DNA from: Spirochaetaceae bacterium
GTDB taxonomy: Bacteria > Spirochaetota > Spirochaetia > UBA9216
Assembly: GCA_028527945.1 (NCBI GenBank)
Contig: JAQQAK010000365.1
Coordinates: forward strand, 1 to 16,873
Reading direction: 5' to 3'
DNA length: 16,873 bases
Of this stretch, positions 7,955 through 16,071 are shown in pieces; within the stretch, counting starts at the first letter, position 1; each line of letters starts with the position of its first letter. The notes below the pieces were generated by a model. It saw only the letters and a program-made list of their open reading frames with translations, was not told where the DNA came from and did not search any database. The translations under genes and the position numbers were made by a program.

Positions 7955-9358
7955 TTATAATTCAATTCCGGCTGATAATGCCGTAGCTCTAAGCTTTTCA
8001 TTAGTTTCTTCAAGCTCCCGTTCAGGAGTTGAATCGTAAACAATTCCGCCTCCAGCCTGAAGGTAAAGTTTATCCTTTATTTTAAGACCGCTTCTTATCG
8101 TAATACATGTATCAAGATCTCCATTGGCATCCATGTAACCGACAAGACCTGCATAAAAACTTCGGTTTTGTTTTTCTATCTTGGAAATAGTCTCAATAGC
8201 CTGAATCTTGGGAGCGCCGCTTACAGTACCTGCCGGAAAACTTGCTCTTACAGCATCAGTACTGTTAAAATCATCACGCAAATCCCCTTCGACCTGAGAA
8301 ACAATGTGCATAACCTTTGAATACTTCTCTATCACCATGTACTCAGTAACCTTAACAGTACCGCTTTTGCAAACACGTCCCAGATCGTTACGAGCTAAAT
8401 CTATAAGCATGAGATGTTCTGCACGCTCTTTAGGGTCACCTAAAAGCTCTTCTGCTAACGCAATATCTTCAGCCTCGTTCTTTCCCCGGCGTCTTGTACC
8501 AGCAATAGGCCTTATAATAACACGGCCATTTTTTACCTTAACATGGACCTCAGGTGAAGCACCAAATAGCTGATAACCGCCAAAATCAAGATAAAACAAA
8601 TAAGGAGAGGGGTTTGATGTTCGGAGGTTCCGGTAAGCATCAATGGCCTTTATATCAGTTTTTACCTCAAGCCTTCGGGAAGGAACACCTTGAAGAAGAT
8701 TTCCCTTTATAATCTCTGAGCGCATAAATTCAACATTTTTCATATATTCTTCTTCAGCCTCTTTTGCCGAAAGTATTTCCGCTGGAGCAACAGGAGGAGG
8801 ATCTGCCATATAATTAAAATTCAGGTCAAATATTTCTTTTTCAAGTCTACTTAATTCATTTTCGAGATCAACTTTATAACCGGGATAATTCATGACAAGA
8901 AGATATATTTCATCTGTATAATGGTCAAAAATACAAAAAGAATTTCCAAATATAAACACAGCTTCATCAAGTCCCAGAGAGTCATCTCTATCTGTAAATT
9001 TAATGTCATCACAAAAACGAGCAAACTCAAATGAAAGAAATCCTATGCCTCCAGCAGGAAAAGGAAAATCATGCTCTGAGTTTTTATGAAACAAAGCAAA
9101 CATTCTTATAGAATCAAGAATATCCCGCCCGCCATTTACTATTTTTTTACGGCGTCCGTCTGTAGTAATTTGATATGTAGAATCTCCATCTTGAATAACT
9201 CTAAAAGCTTCATTTACGAGAAGAATTGAATATCTTTCCCGCCCTTTATTGATAGAAGAAGACTCCAATATAACAGCAGCATTAAGCTTTAAAGCCAAAG
9301 CAAATGGTGTAAATTTTTCTCCAGGGATCTTTTTAACAAGATAATTCTTTTCCTTCAT
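7955..9358 (-). CDS. trpE: anthranilate synthase component I
   Basis: TrpE makes anthranilate from chorismate, using ammonia from the TrpG domain of the next gene. The N-terminal region has the LESSS motif (near residue 32) used by the family for tryptophan feedback binding, so the enzyme is probably inhibited by the product. The chorismate-binding domain follows, with PSPYLFYLDFGGY, GASPE, IRPIAGTRRRG, a DLARNDLGRV segment, the SFPAGTVSGAPK signature and the C-terminal QAGGGIVYDS. The length is about 467 residues, against roughly 520 in E. coli. I chose the ATG at 9358 because GGAG at 9365-9368 sits 6 nt before it; the upstream in-frame ATG at 9370 overlaps that ribosome site. It is the first gene of the operon. 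Confidence 0.96.
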   Translation of the reverse strand: MKEKNYLVKKIPGEKFTPFALALKLNAAVILESSSINKGRERYSILLVNEAFRVIQDGDSTYQITTDGRRKKIVNGGRDILDSIRMFALFHKNSEHDFPFPAGGIGFLSFEFARFCDDIKFTDRDDSLGLDEAVFIFGNSFCIFDHYTDEIYLLVMNYPGYKVDLENELSRLEKEIFDLNFNYMADPPPVAPAEILSAKEAEEEYMKNVEFMRSEIIKGNLLQGVPSRRLEVKTDIKAIDAYRNLRTSNPSPYLFYLDFGGYQLFGASPEVHVKVKNGRVIIRPIAGTRRRGKNEAEDIALAEELLGDPKERAEHLMLIDLARNDLGRVCKSGTVKVTEYMVIEKYSKVMHIVSQVEGDLRDDFNSTDAVRASFPAGTVSGAPKIQAIETISKIEKQNRSFYAGLVGYMDANGDLDTCITIRSGLKIKDKLYLQAGGGIVYDSTPERELEETNEKLRATALSAGIEL

Positions 9359-9392
9359 TTTTATCTCCATATATAAGCTTATCGTTTCTTCT

Positions 9393-9410
9393 TATAGTAA
9401 CGTTACTTTA
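9393..9410. promoter_or_regulatory. palindromic operator candidate for the trp operon
   Basis: AGTAACGTTACT at 9396-9407 is a perfect 12-bp palindrome. Extended to 9393-9410 it is an 18-bp palindrome with one mismatched pair. It covers the -10 box and the predicted start site of the trpE promoter, a position where a bound repressor would block initiation. It is not the E. coli TrpR sequence (centred on CTAGTTAACTAG), though size and placement are comparable. The binding protein is unknown. Confidence 0.5.
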
Positions 9411-9433
9411 CATAAGAACATAAAAATTGTCAA
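9405..9433 (-). promoter_or_regulatory. sigma-70-type promoter of the trp operon
   Basis: On the minus strand a perfect -35 TTGACA (9428-9433) is separated by 17 nt from TAAAGT (9405-9410), which matches the -10 consensus at four of six positions. Transcription would start near 9398, leaving about 40 nt of leader before trpE. That is too short for a leader peptide and attenuator. In the rest of the 9434-9716 intergenic stretch I see only a small stem (9655-9670) and no gene. Confidence 0.6.
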
Positions 9434-9716
9434 GCGATAAAAAAATTTCATACAAGGTTTTATTTATTACAATAAATACAAACACACTTTAGATCTCAAA
9501 AAATAAATATCAGAGGCTCATCAACCTAAATTTTTCATATATAAGTATGGCTACTATTTGTGTTCTACGTATTCAGAGAATTTGTCATTATTTGTTAAAG
9601 CAAGGATGGAGAGATCTACAGATCATAAATAAAAATCGATAATGCGACATTCAAGGTATTGTTGAATACCATAGGAACAATAATACAATAGTGTAAAATT
9701 GCTATAAATTTAAAAG

Positions 9717-10436
9717 TTACAACCGCTTCCAGGGATTTATCCCCTCTTTTTTACACCGCTTGAAGACAAGAACAACATAGATAATATCAAAAATGAGTAT
9801 AACTCCATACATATATGGAAAAAGGAGTTCATCAGAGTTAGGAGATCCTGGAGTCAATTGAGATTTTGGAAAAAGAATAAAAGGTAAATCTGCAAATACT
9901 GTACCAATTAATTTAGCTATAGCAATATAGATTGACTGCCCAGCAACAGATCCTCTTTTTATAATAAGCCCTACATAAAGAATAGACATCAACATATTCA
10001 TTCCAAATGCAGAATAGGCACGCCCCATACCCAAAGTGTATCCTTCACTTGCTTGTAAATTCATAACTCCAGAATTAAGACAATCATATTGAATAAATAG
10101 AACTCCCAAGAAAGCTGTGGCCTGAACTAATATATAGAATGGATAAAAAAACTTTGCCTTAAATTCAGGAAAATCATGTTTCCAGTATTTAAGAAAATGG
10201 AATAGAATAACAATATCAAAAGAAAACCAAATAATATTAATAATAAGTTGTGGCATAGGTGATGGGGTTACAAAAGAATAAATAAATTCCCAAGAAATAT
10301 TCATTGCCAAAGCCCACATAGGCATACCATGGATTTTATCCTGAAACCCTCTTTTTATAATTAAGATATATGTAATTGTCCAAAACAATCCTGAAACGGC
10401 AGCAAGCAAAATATAAGTAGATGGATAACTTTCCAT
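9717..10436 (-). CDS. seven-helix membrane protein, Pyr4/PaxB-type terpene cyclase-like
   Basis: The 239-residue protein has about seven membrane helices. Its second helix region reads KIHGMPMWALAMNISWEFIY, which closely resembles the GMPxxAL...NxxWEFxY block of fungal integral-membrane terpene cyclases (Pyr4, PaxB, AusL) and their bacterial relatives. Glu50 in this motif and Asp217 in the last helix occupy the positions of the two acidic residues known to be essential in Pyr4 (Glu63 and Asp218). The family match is from memory of the motif. Cyclase activity is only an inference, since many bacterial relatives are uncharacterised, and no prenyltransferase or epoxidase is in the window. AAAGGAG, 7 nt before the ATG, supports the start. 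It lies 58 nt after the MATE gene, probably in the same transcript. Confidence 0.6.
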   Translation of the reverse strand: MESYPSTYILLAAVSGLFWTITYILIIKRGFQDKIHGMPMWALAMNISWEFIYSFVTPSPMPQLIINIIWFSFDIVILFHFLKYWKHDFPEFKAKFFYPFYILVQATAFLGVLFIQYDCLNSGVMNLQASEGYTLGMGRAYSAFGMNMLMSILYVGLIIKRGSVAGQSIYIAIAKLIGTVFADLPFILFPKSQLTPGSPNSDELLFPYMYGVILIFDIIYVVLVFKRCKKEGINPWKRL

Positions 10437-10494
10437 AAAACTACTCCTTTATATATAAAAAAACTCATAAACTTTATATACATCAAATTCTTAT

Positions 10495-11844
10495 TTATGA
10501 GATATTTAAACTAAATTCTTTTAGAACTTTTTTCATTGAAAAACCTATTACAAGCAAAGAGAGCATGGCAGAAACCGGAATTGAAACAAAAATGCCAGTT
10601 TGACCAAACAGGGCTGAGAAAATAAGCAGCAATGGAATCATTACAATCAGGGTATTAAAAACCGAATAGAAAGCGGCAGATTTAGCCTTGCCGACAGACT
10701 GAAAGTATTCAATACATATATTAAAGACCCCGCTGAACGGGAAGGAGAGTGAAATTATTCTAAGCATTCTGCTTCCGGCAGCAATAATATCCGGGTCACT
10801 ACTGAAAATCCTCATAAGCTGAACCGGAAACAATTGCAGCAGGGCCAATATAATAAGGCCAAAGATGAGGTTCATTCTGCCAGAAGAGAATATTGTTTCT
10901 CTGAGTCTTTTAAACTTACCGGCCCCGAATGAGTAACCAATAAGGGGCTTCGCGGCATAGACAATACCCTGCTGTGGGATAACCATAAATGTTGTAATCT
11001 TGGTGGCTATTCCAAAGGAGCTTATAGCGTTTCCGCCGCCGTATTTTTTTAGAAAGTTATTAATAAAAACCAGAGAAAGACTGCTGCCGGCCTGTTGAAA
11101 GAAGGCTGGACAACCAATCGATATTATATCCTTTATAATAGAAGATTGCAGCTTAAGATGTTTTGCGGAAAGCCTTATGCTGCTTTTTTTTGAGAAAAAG
11201 AAATAGTAAACACACATTGAAGCAGATACAGCCTGTGAGATAACCGTTGATATTGCAGCGCCTCTTACCCCCATCTTAAAAACAAATATAAAAACTGGAT
11301 CAAGGGCAAGATTAAGAAGGGTTGGAATTATCCACTGATACATAGCGAAACTGGTATTTCCCTCTGCCCTTATTACATTTGAAAAACCAGTACTTGTAAT
11401 TGCCCCGATAAGAATGATTTTAAGATAGCTTTGAGCAAATGGCTGGATTTCGTCTGTTACACCCAAAAAGCCAAGAAGCCCGTCCATGAATATAATTCCA
11501 AAGACTGTAATTATAACCGCGGTAATCCAGAACATCATCATGGCATTGGCCGCGGCAGTCTTGGCGGTTTCAAAATCTTTACGCCCAATGGCCCTTGATA
11601 CTATTGATGAAGCCCCGCTTCCGGCAGTAATACTTACCGCGTATAGAAATATGTTTAGCGGAAAGATTATTGATATTCCACCAACCGCGGAGGCTCCACC
11701 CCACTTTGCGATAAAGAAGGCGTCTACAATGCCATAGAGGCTGTAAACAAGAACCGAAAAGGATGTCTGTACCGACATCCTGTACAGAAGCTTTTTTACA
11801 GGCGCGCTTCCAAGCTTGTCATTACTTTGCAGATTTTCAGACAT
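10495..11844 (-). CDS. MATE-family multidrug/metabolite exporter
   Basis: The 449-residue protein has about twelve membrane helices in two similar halves, as expected for multi-antimicrobial extrusion (MATE) transporters driven by Na+ or H+ gradients. Typical early segments are present: a YRMSVQTSFSVLVYSLYGIVDAFFIA first helix region, then GGISIIFPLN, then GSGASSIVSRAIGR with the small-residue helix 2 and basic loop. A second-half equivalent begins near GCPAFFQQAGSSLSLVFIN. The substrate cannot be read from sequence. The ATG lies one nt after the stop of the upstream phosphotransferase (TAATATG), so the two are almost certainly co-translated. That pairing could mean they act on the same small molecule. 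Confidence 0.9.
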   Translation of the reverse strand: MSENLQSNDKLGSAPVKKLLYRMSVQTSFSVLVYSLYGIVDAFFIAKWGGASAVGGISIIFPLNIFLYAVSITAGSGASSIVSRAIGRKDFETAKTAAANAMMMFWITAVIITVFGIIFMDGLLGFLGVTDEIQPFAQSYLKIILIGAITSTGFSNVIRAEGNTSFAMYQWIIPTLLNLALDPVFIFVFKMGVRGAAISTVISQAVSASMCVYYFFFSKKSSIRLSAKHLKLQSSIIKDIISIGCPAFFQQAGSSLSLVFINNFLKKYGGGNAISSFGIATKITTFMVIPQQGIVYAAKPLIGYSFGAGKFKRLRETIFSSGRMNLIFGLIILALLQLFPVQLMRIFSSDPDIIAAGSRMLRIISLSFPFSGVFNICIEYFQSVGKAKSAAFYSVFNTLIVMIPLLLIFSALFGQTGIFVSIPVSAMLSLLVIGFSMKKVLKEFSLNIS

Positions 11845-11845
11845 A

Positions 11846-12853
11846 TTAAAACGATTCGAGCTTTTTAAGGCATTTTTTTATAACGCTTACAGAAAAGGTT
11901 TTCTGAAGAAGCGCGTACAGTTTTCCGTACCTGTATGTTTCTACTGCCATTATTGTAAAAAGATACATTCTGTACATTACTATTCTGGCCTCTTCTTCTT
12001 TGCTTCTCTCAGTTGCTCTTTCTGCGGCTTTTGTGTAAGCAGTCCAGAAGTCTTCTTCCTTATCCAAATCCTTTAAAAGCATTACAGCTGATGGAAAATC
12101 TGCCAAAGGGTCGCCCCAGAATGCCCTTTCAAAGTCTACAATACCGGTAATTTTATATTCTCCGCCAGTTTCTTTAAGAAAGATATTTCCGGCCCATAGA
12201 TCAAAATCAACAAGGCTTGGCTCCGTTACCCCTGAAAGAATGCTTGAATGCTCCTCCAAAGCCTTTTCGATTCTATCATACGGCAGGTTTCGATTAAGAC
12301 GCCTCCCATCATCAAGAATCATCTTGAACATATGAGAAAAAGCTTCTTTCCAGTTTGCGTAAAGAGCCGTGCCGTCACCGTTCATATAGCCGAAGGTTGT
12401 ACCTTTAATTTTGTGAATCTGCGCAAAATACCCGGCCATCTCTTCTTTCAGTTTTACAAGGTTATCAGCTGGAATTTTCTTTTTAACATCCTGCATTGGA
12501 AACCCCTCAAGGCAGCTCATAAAAAAATAGTCGGAAGAAATCTTTTCTCTCGAAATATCATGATATAAAATCTCAGGCACAGGCAGGCTGGTGTTTTTTG
12601 AGATATGCTTACAGGTAAAAATTTCACGCCGCATTAAATCTTTTTCATAGCTCAAAACAGGGGTATCAGGTGAAGTTGATATTTTTAGAACAACCTTGTC
12701 GTTTTCTGAGAGTCTCTCTATAGAGTAGGCGGAATTAAAGGCTCCCCCCTTAAGCTCTGTTATTTCGCCAATTTTGCAATCGTCACCAAAGGCGTTTTTT
12801 ACAAGACTTATAATTTGCTGATCTGTCAGCTGATTTTTTGTTATGCTTTTCAA
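11846..12853 (-). CDS. APH/choline-kinase-fold phosphotransferase
   Basis: The fold is recognisable from a glycine-rich loop GGAFNSAY (36-43), the ATP-binding Lys57 in VVLKIS, the catalytic loop DFDLWAGN (216-223) with catalytic Asp218 and Asn223, and the metal-binding Asp240 in IVDFERAFWGDPLADF. The family includes aminoglycoside phosphotransferases and choline, homoserine and fructosamine kinases. The substrate cannot be assigned. An oddity is that the normal His two residues before the catalytic Asp is Asp216. Translation starts at TTG, supported by GGAG (12860-12863) 6 nt upstream and by the lack of a better start. It leads the minus-strand group with the MATE gene directly behind it. Confidence 0.85.
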   Translation of the reverse strand: MKSITKNQLTDQQIISLVKNAFGDDCKIGEITELKGGAFNSAYSIERLSENDKVVLKISTSPDTPVLSYEKDLMRREIFTCKHISKNTSLPVPEILYHDISREKISSDYFFMSCLEGFPMQDVKKKIPADNLVKLKEEMAGYFAQIHKIKGTTFGYMNGDGTALYANWKEAFSHMFKMILDDGRRLNRNLPYDRIEKALEEHSSILSGVTEPSLVDFDLWAGNIFLKETGGEYKITGIVDFERAFWGDPLADFPSAVMLLKDLDKEEDFWTAYTKAAERATERSKEEEARIVMYRMYLFTIMAVETYRYGKLYALLQKTFSVSVIKKCLKKLESF

Positions 12854-13090
12854 TTGTGGCTCCTTTTTAGATATTCTTTTAAGAATACCATATAACGGTA
12901 TAATGATTTAATTATAGAGGGAATTATAATCATAAAAAAAGCAACCGTCAGCCCTATAAGTAAATTTAATTTGAGATTACCTTCTGTTTATATTTAGTGA
13001 TAAAATAAAAGCAAGCCCCCTTCCCCTGACACAATCAACTCAGTAAATATGATAAAATACAAAACACCAATATTATTAAAGGATGAGAGA

Positions 13091-13894
13091 ATGATCTTGG
13101 AGCAGAAGGTATTTTTAGAAAACGCGATTGAACAGCTAAAAAAGGAAAAAAGTATAATTGGTATCGCCGCGGCCGGTTCATACATAACAGGTGAGATGGA
13201 CGATTTTTCCGATATCGATCTGGTAATTGCTATTGAGCCGGAAAACTACAACAGGGTAATGAATGAAAAACTTGAGATAGCAAAAGGATTAGGAAATCTA
13301 CTTTCAGCCTTCACTGGTGAGCACGTGGGAGAGCCAAGGGTTTTAATCTGTTTGTATGACAATCCTTTGATTCATGTTGATCTTAAATTTGTTTCGCTTG
13401 ATGATATTGCCCACAGGGTTGAAGATTTTATAATACTCTGGGAAGTTGACAACAAGGTCTCTGAAAAGCTGAAAGAAGAACAGGCATGTTTTCCGGAGCC
13501 CTCTTCTCAATGGCTCGAAGACCGCTTCTGGATCTGGGTTCATTACGGAGCAGGAAAGATAGGGCGCGGAGAGATATTTGAGACGGTAGAATTGATTTCC
13601 TTTCTGCGTCAAACCGTCATAGGCCCGCTTATTTTATTAAAAAAGGGAAAGCAGCCAAAGGGTGTACGAAAAATAGAAATCGACGCTCCGGAATATCTGG
13701 AAAGATTAAAGCAGTCAGTTGTAACATATGAAAGAGAATCATGCTACGAGGGGCTTAAGAAAATAGTTGAGCTGTATAAAGAATTAAGATCGGAACAAAA
13801 TAGTGAGTTTAAATATAATCAGGATGCAGAGAAGGCCTCACTGAAATATCTGGAAGATGTTTACCATAAATACGTCATGAAAGAAGGAGCTTGA
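13091..13894 (+). CDS. polymerase-beta-type nucleotidyltransferase
   Basis: The N-terminal half shows the minimal nucleotidyltransferase signature: GSY at 29-31, then SDIDL with Asp41 and Asp43, and a third metal-binding Asp97 in IHVDLKF. The C-terminal half is helical and looks like the substrate-binding part of aminoglycoside adenylyltransferase-like proteins. It would transfer an NMP to a small molecule; which one is unknown, and resistance is not shown. The ATG at 13091 has AAAGGA with about 8 nt spacing. The frame continues upstream to 13049 without any ribosome site, so I prefer 13091 (267 residues). It is first in a plus-strand group of four and divergent from the kinase gene, with a 237-nt shared upstream region. 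Confidence 0.8.
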   Translation: MILEQKVFLENAIEQLKKEKSIIGIAAAGSYITGEMDDFSDIDLVIAIEPENYNRVMNEKLEIAKGLGNLLSAFTGEHVGEPRVLICLYDNPLIHVDLKFVSLDDIAHRVEDFIILWEVDNKVSEKLKEEQACFPEPSSQWLEDRFWIWVHYGAGKIGRGEIFETVELISFLRQTVIGPLILLKKGKQPKGVRKIEIDAPEYLERLKQSVVTYERESCYEGLKKIVELYKELRSEQNSEFKYNQDAEKASLKYLEDVYHKYVMKEGA

Positions 13895-14463
13895 TAATTA
13901 AACTGAAAAGCATTCCCAATATAATATCCATTAGCAGGATTATCCTGTCGCTGTTGCTTCTGTGTCTATTTAAGAATCCAGTTATGTTTGTGGTAATATA
14001 TCTGCTGGCAGGATTAAGCGATATTCTGGACGGATTTATTGCCAGAAGATACAGGCTGGAATCTGATTTAGGAGCAAGACTTGATTCATTGGGAGATCTT
14101 GTTTTTTACATTATATTGGGAGTCTATCTGGTTATAGAGCAAAGAGATCTTCTTCTGTTCTACCTGATACCAATAGCAGCAGTTTTTATAACAAGAATTC
14201 TAAGTCTCATACTTGGCCTTGCGCGTCACAAAAAATTAACCTTGATTCATACTATCGCGAATAAAACTGCTGGCCTCTTGATATTCATGCTGCCGATAAT
14301 GCTGATACTGAAACAAAATTATTTTCTTGCGCTGGCAATAGTAATAGCGTTATTATCTTCAATTGAAGAAATGCTTATAATTATACTGTCACCAAAGGGA
14401 CAGATAAATTTAAATCAAAAAAGCATTTTTAGAAATTGTGGGCATAAAAATGGATCTAAATAA
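13891..14463 (+). CDS. CDP-alcohol phosphatidyltransferase family protein
   Basis: The family motif DxxDGxxARx8GxxxDxxxD is complete: Asp44, Asp47, Gly48, Ala51, Arg52, Gly61, Asp65 and Asp69. Several membrane helices follow, as in PgsA and related enzymes that move a phospho-alcohol from a CDP-activated donor in the membrane. The acceptor and donor are unknown. The start is uncertain. The frame begins at TTG 13891, overlapping the previous stop, but GGAG at 13886-13889 is only one nt away. An ATT at 13897 has 7 nt spacing, and a CTG lies at 13903. The homologous region (SIPNIISISRI) starts just after these, so all three keep the domain. Its tail overlaps the next gene. Confidence 0.88.
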   Translation: MIIKLKSIPNIISISRIILSLLLLCLFKNPVMFVVIYLLAGLSDILDGFIARRYRLESDLGARLDSLGDLVFYIILGVYLVIEQRDLLLFYLIPIAAVFITRILSLILGLARHKKLTLIHTIANKTAGLLIFMLPIMLILKQNYFLALAIVIALLSSIEEMLIIILSPKGQINLNQKSIFRNCGHKNGSK

Positions 14464-15133
14464 GCATTACAATAACCTCTATATCGAATCAATAAAAAAG
14501 ATTGCGGATAATAATTATGAAATAGACAAGATGATTGATTCCGCTAATGATAACCGATTTGGTTTAAGTCTGGTGCTTAGGCCTCCTTCCCGCATAAAAG
14601 AAAATATATCTGCTTTTCTGAACGATATAAAACAAATAGAACCCGGCCAGTATTATTATCCGGAATCTGATATGCATATAACGGTATTGTCAATTATATC
14701 ATGCTATGATGGGTTTTCTCTTTCAAATATTGATGTTCCAGCCTACACAAAGATTATAACAGAGGTCTTGTCAAAAACAAAAAGCTTAGCAATCAGCGTA
14801 AATGGAATTACCGCCTCTCCATCCTGCGTAATGATTAGAGGCTTTGCTGAAAACGATAGTTTAAATGACATAAGAAAAAAACTTAGAGAAGCCTTTAGTG
14901 GTAAAACTCTTGAAAATACAATTGATAAGCGGTATAAACTCCAAACAGCACATTCAACGGTTATCCGTTTCAGAAATCCGCTGTTAAATGCTGAAGGTTT
15001 AGTAAAAAAACTGGAATATTATAAAAACCTTGATTTTGGAACCTTTGAGGTAGACAGCCTCGAACTATTATTCAACGACTGGTATCTTAGAAAAAATAAA
15101 ACTAAAAAAATAGAAAGCTTCAAGATAGGCTAA
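14450..15133 (+). CDS. 2H phosphoesterase superfamily protein
   Basis: Two HxT motifs, HITV (His76) and HSTV (His168), counted from the ATG, are spaced as in the two-histidine (2H) phosphoesterases related to 2'-5' RNA ligases and cyclic phosphodiesterases. Such enzymes open cyclic phosphates or handle 2',3'-cyclic nucleotides; the substrate here is unknown. There is no signal peptide. The ATG at 14450 overlaps the end of the previous gene by 14 bases. A GTG four codons upstream (14438) is also possible, and neither has a strong ribosome site, so translation is probably coupled to the gene before it. Confidence 0.72.
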   Translation: MDLNKHYNNLYIESIKKIADNNYEIDKMIDSANDNRFGLSLVLRPPSRIKENISAFLNDIKQIEPGQYYYPESDMHITVLSIISCYDGFSLSNIDVPAYTKIITEVLSKTKSLAISVNGITASPSCVMIRGFAENDSLNDIRKKLREAFSGKTLENTIDKRYKLQTAHSTVIRFRNPLLNAEGLVKKLEYYKNLDFGTFEVDSLELLFNDWYLRKNKTKKIESFKIG

Positions 15134-15145
15134 GGAGACAAACAT

Positions 15146-15907
15146 ATGAGCGACTGGTTTACAATAGACAAGATTGACAACGATACATTCATTATTAGCG
15201 AATACCGCCACTGGGAAGAAACACATTGCTATCTCTTGAACGGAGATAAAAAGAGCCTGCTGATAGATACCGGGCTTGGAATCTGCAATATTTATGATGA
15301 AGTAACCAAACTGACAGATAAGCTTGTTACTGCCGTTGCAACCCATATTCATTGGGATCATATCGGCGGGCATGAATACTTTCCGGACTTCTACGCCCAC
15401 GGGGAAGAACTAAACTGGCTAAGCGGAGAGTTCCCCCTTACAATTGAGCAAATAAGGGAAATGGTTGTTGACCGCTGCGATCTTCCAAAGGGCTATGATG
15501 TAAATACATATAAATTCTTTCAGGGACAGCCCGCCAGAATACTGAAGGATAATGATACAATCGATATAGGCGGACGTCGGATTCAGATACTTCATACACC
15601 GGGACATTCTCCGGGGCATATGTGCTTTTGGGAAGAAGGCAAAGGCTATCTGTTTACGGGAGATCTGGTTTACAAGGACACCCTTTTTGCGTATTACCCT
15701 TCCACAGATCCAGCTGCCTACCTGAACTCACTGGAAAGAATAGCAGCTCTACCGGTAAAGAATGTATATCCGGCACACCACAGTCTGGATATTCAGCCAG
15801 AAATACTTACAAGAATGAGAGACTCGTTCAAGCAGATAAAGGCCGATGGGAAGCTGCATCACGGCAGCGGAACATTTGACTACGGTGACTGGGCCGTCTG
15901 TTTATAG
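15146..15907 (+). CDS. metallo-beta-lactamase-fold hydrolase
   Basis: The metal ligands of the MBL superfamily are all present: THIHWDH (His67, His69, Asp71, His72), TPGHSPG (His154), FTGDLVY (Asp173) and YPAHH (His211). This binuclear-site pattern is closest to the glyoxalase II-like hydrolases, which cleave thioesters, but lactonases and phosphodiesterases share it, so the substrate is open. At 253 residues it is a single domain without a signal peptide. AAGGAGA sits about 8 nt before the ATG, 12 nt after the previous stop. It is the last gene of the plus-strand group. A 6-bp stem (15898-15913) overlaps its stop but has no T-run close behind. Confidence 0.88.
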   Translation: MSDWFTIDKIDNDTFIISEYRHWEETHCYLLNGDKKSLLIDTGLGICNIYDEVTKLTDKLVTAVATHIHWDHIGGHEYFPDFYAHGEELNWLSGEFPLTIEQIREMVVDRCDLPKGYDVNTYKFFQGQPARILKDNDTIDIGGRRIQILHTPGHSPGHMCFWEEGKGYLFTGDLVYKDTLFAYYPSTDPAAYLNSLERIAALPVKNVYPAHHSLDIQPEILTRMRDSFKQIKADGKLHHGSGTFDYGDWAVCL

Positions 15908-16071
15908 AAACAGCACAAGATCGACACAAGTTTTTATTCTTATCTAAAAAAATCTTTTTAAATCTAATTTAACATTTGTTAATGAAACGTTTTCTTTTTA
16001 AACATAGCATACAAGACAGTTTTTTATAAAAATATTTATTTGAATTGAAAAATAAAAATCTGGAGGATTTT

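Noticed and set aside
9371..9434. trp leader peptide and attenuator
   Set aside because: The predicted leader RNA is only about 40 nt, with no tandem Trp codons and no terminator hairpin with T-run.
9655..9670. Stem GGTATT/AATACC after the Pyr4-like gene as a terminator
   Set aside because: The stem is 6 bp and AT-rich, and no T-run follows on the minus strand.
12885..12903. Inverted ATACC/GGTAT pair upstream of the kinase gene as an operator
   Set aside because: The arms are only five bases and it lies in AT-rich sequence where such pairs are expected by chance; a TATAAT lies nearby, but no -35 box is properly spaced from it.
15898..15913. Stem CTGTTT/AAACAG at the end of the MBL gene as a terminator
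   Set aside because: The arms are weak and the nearest T-run begins about 15 nt later.
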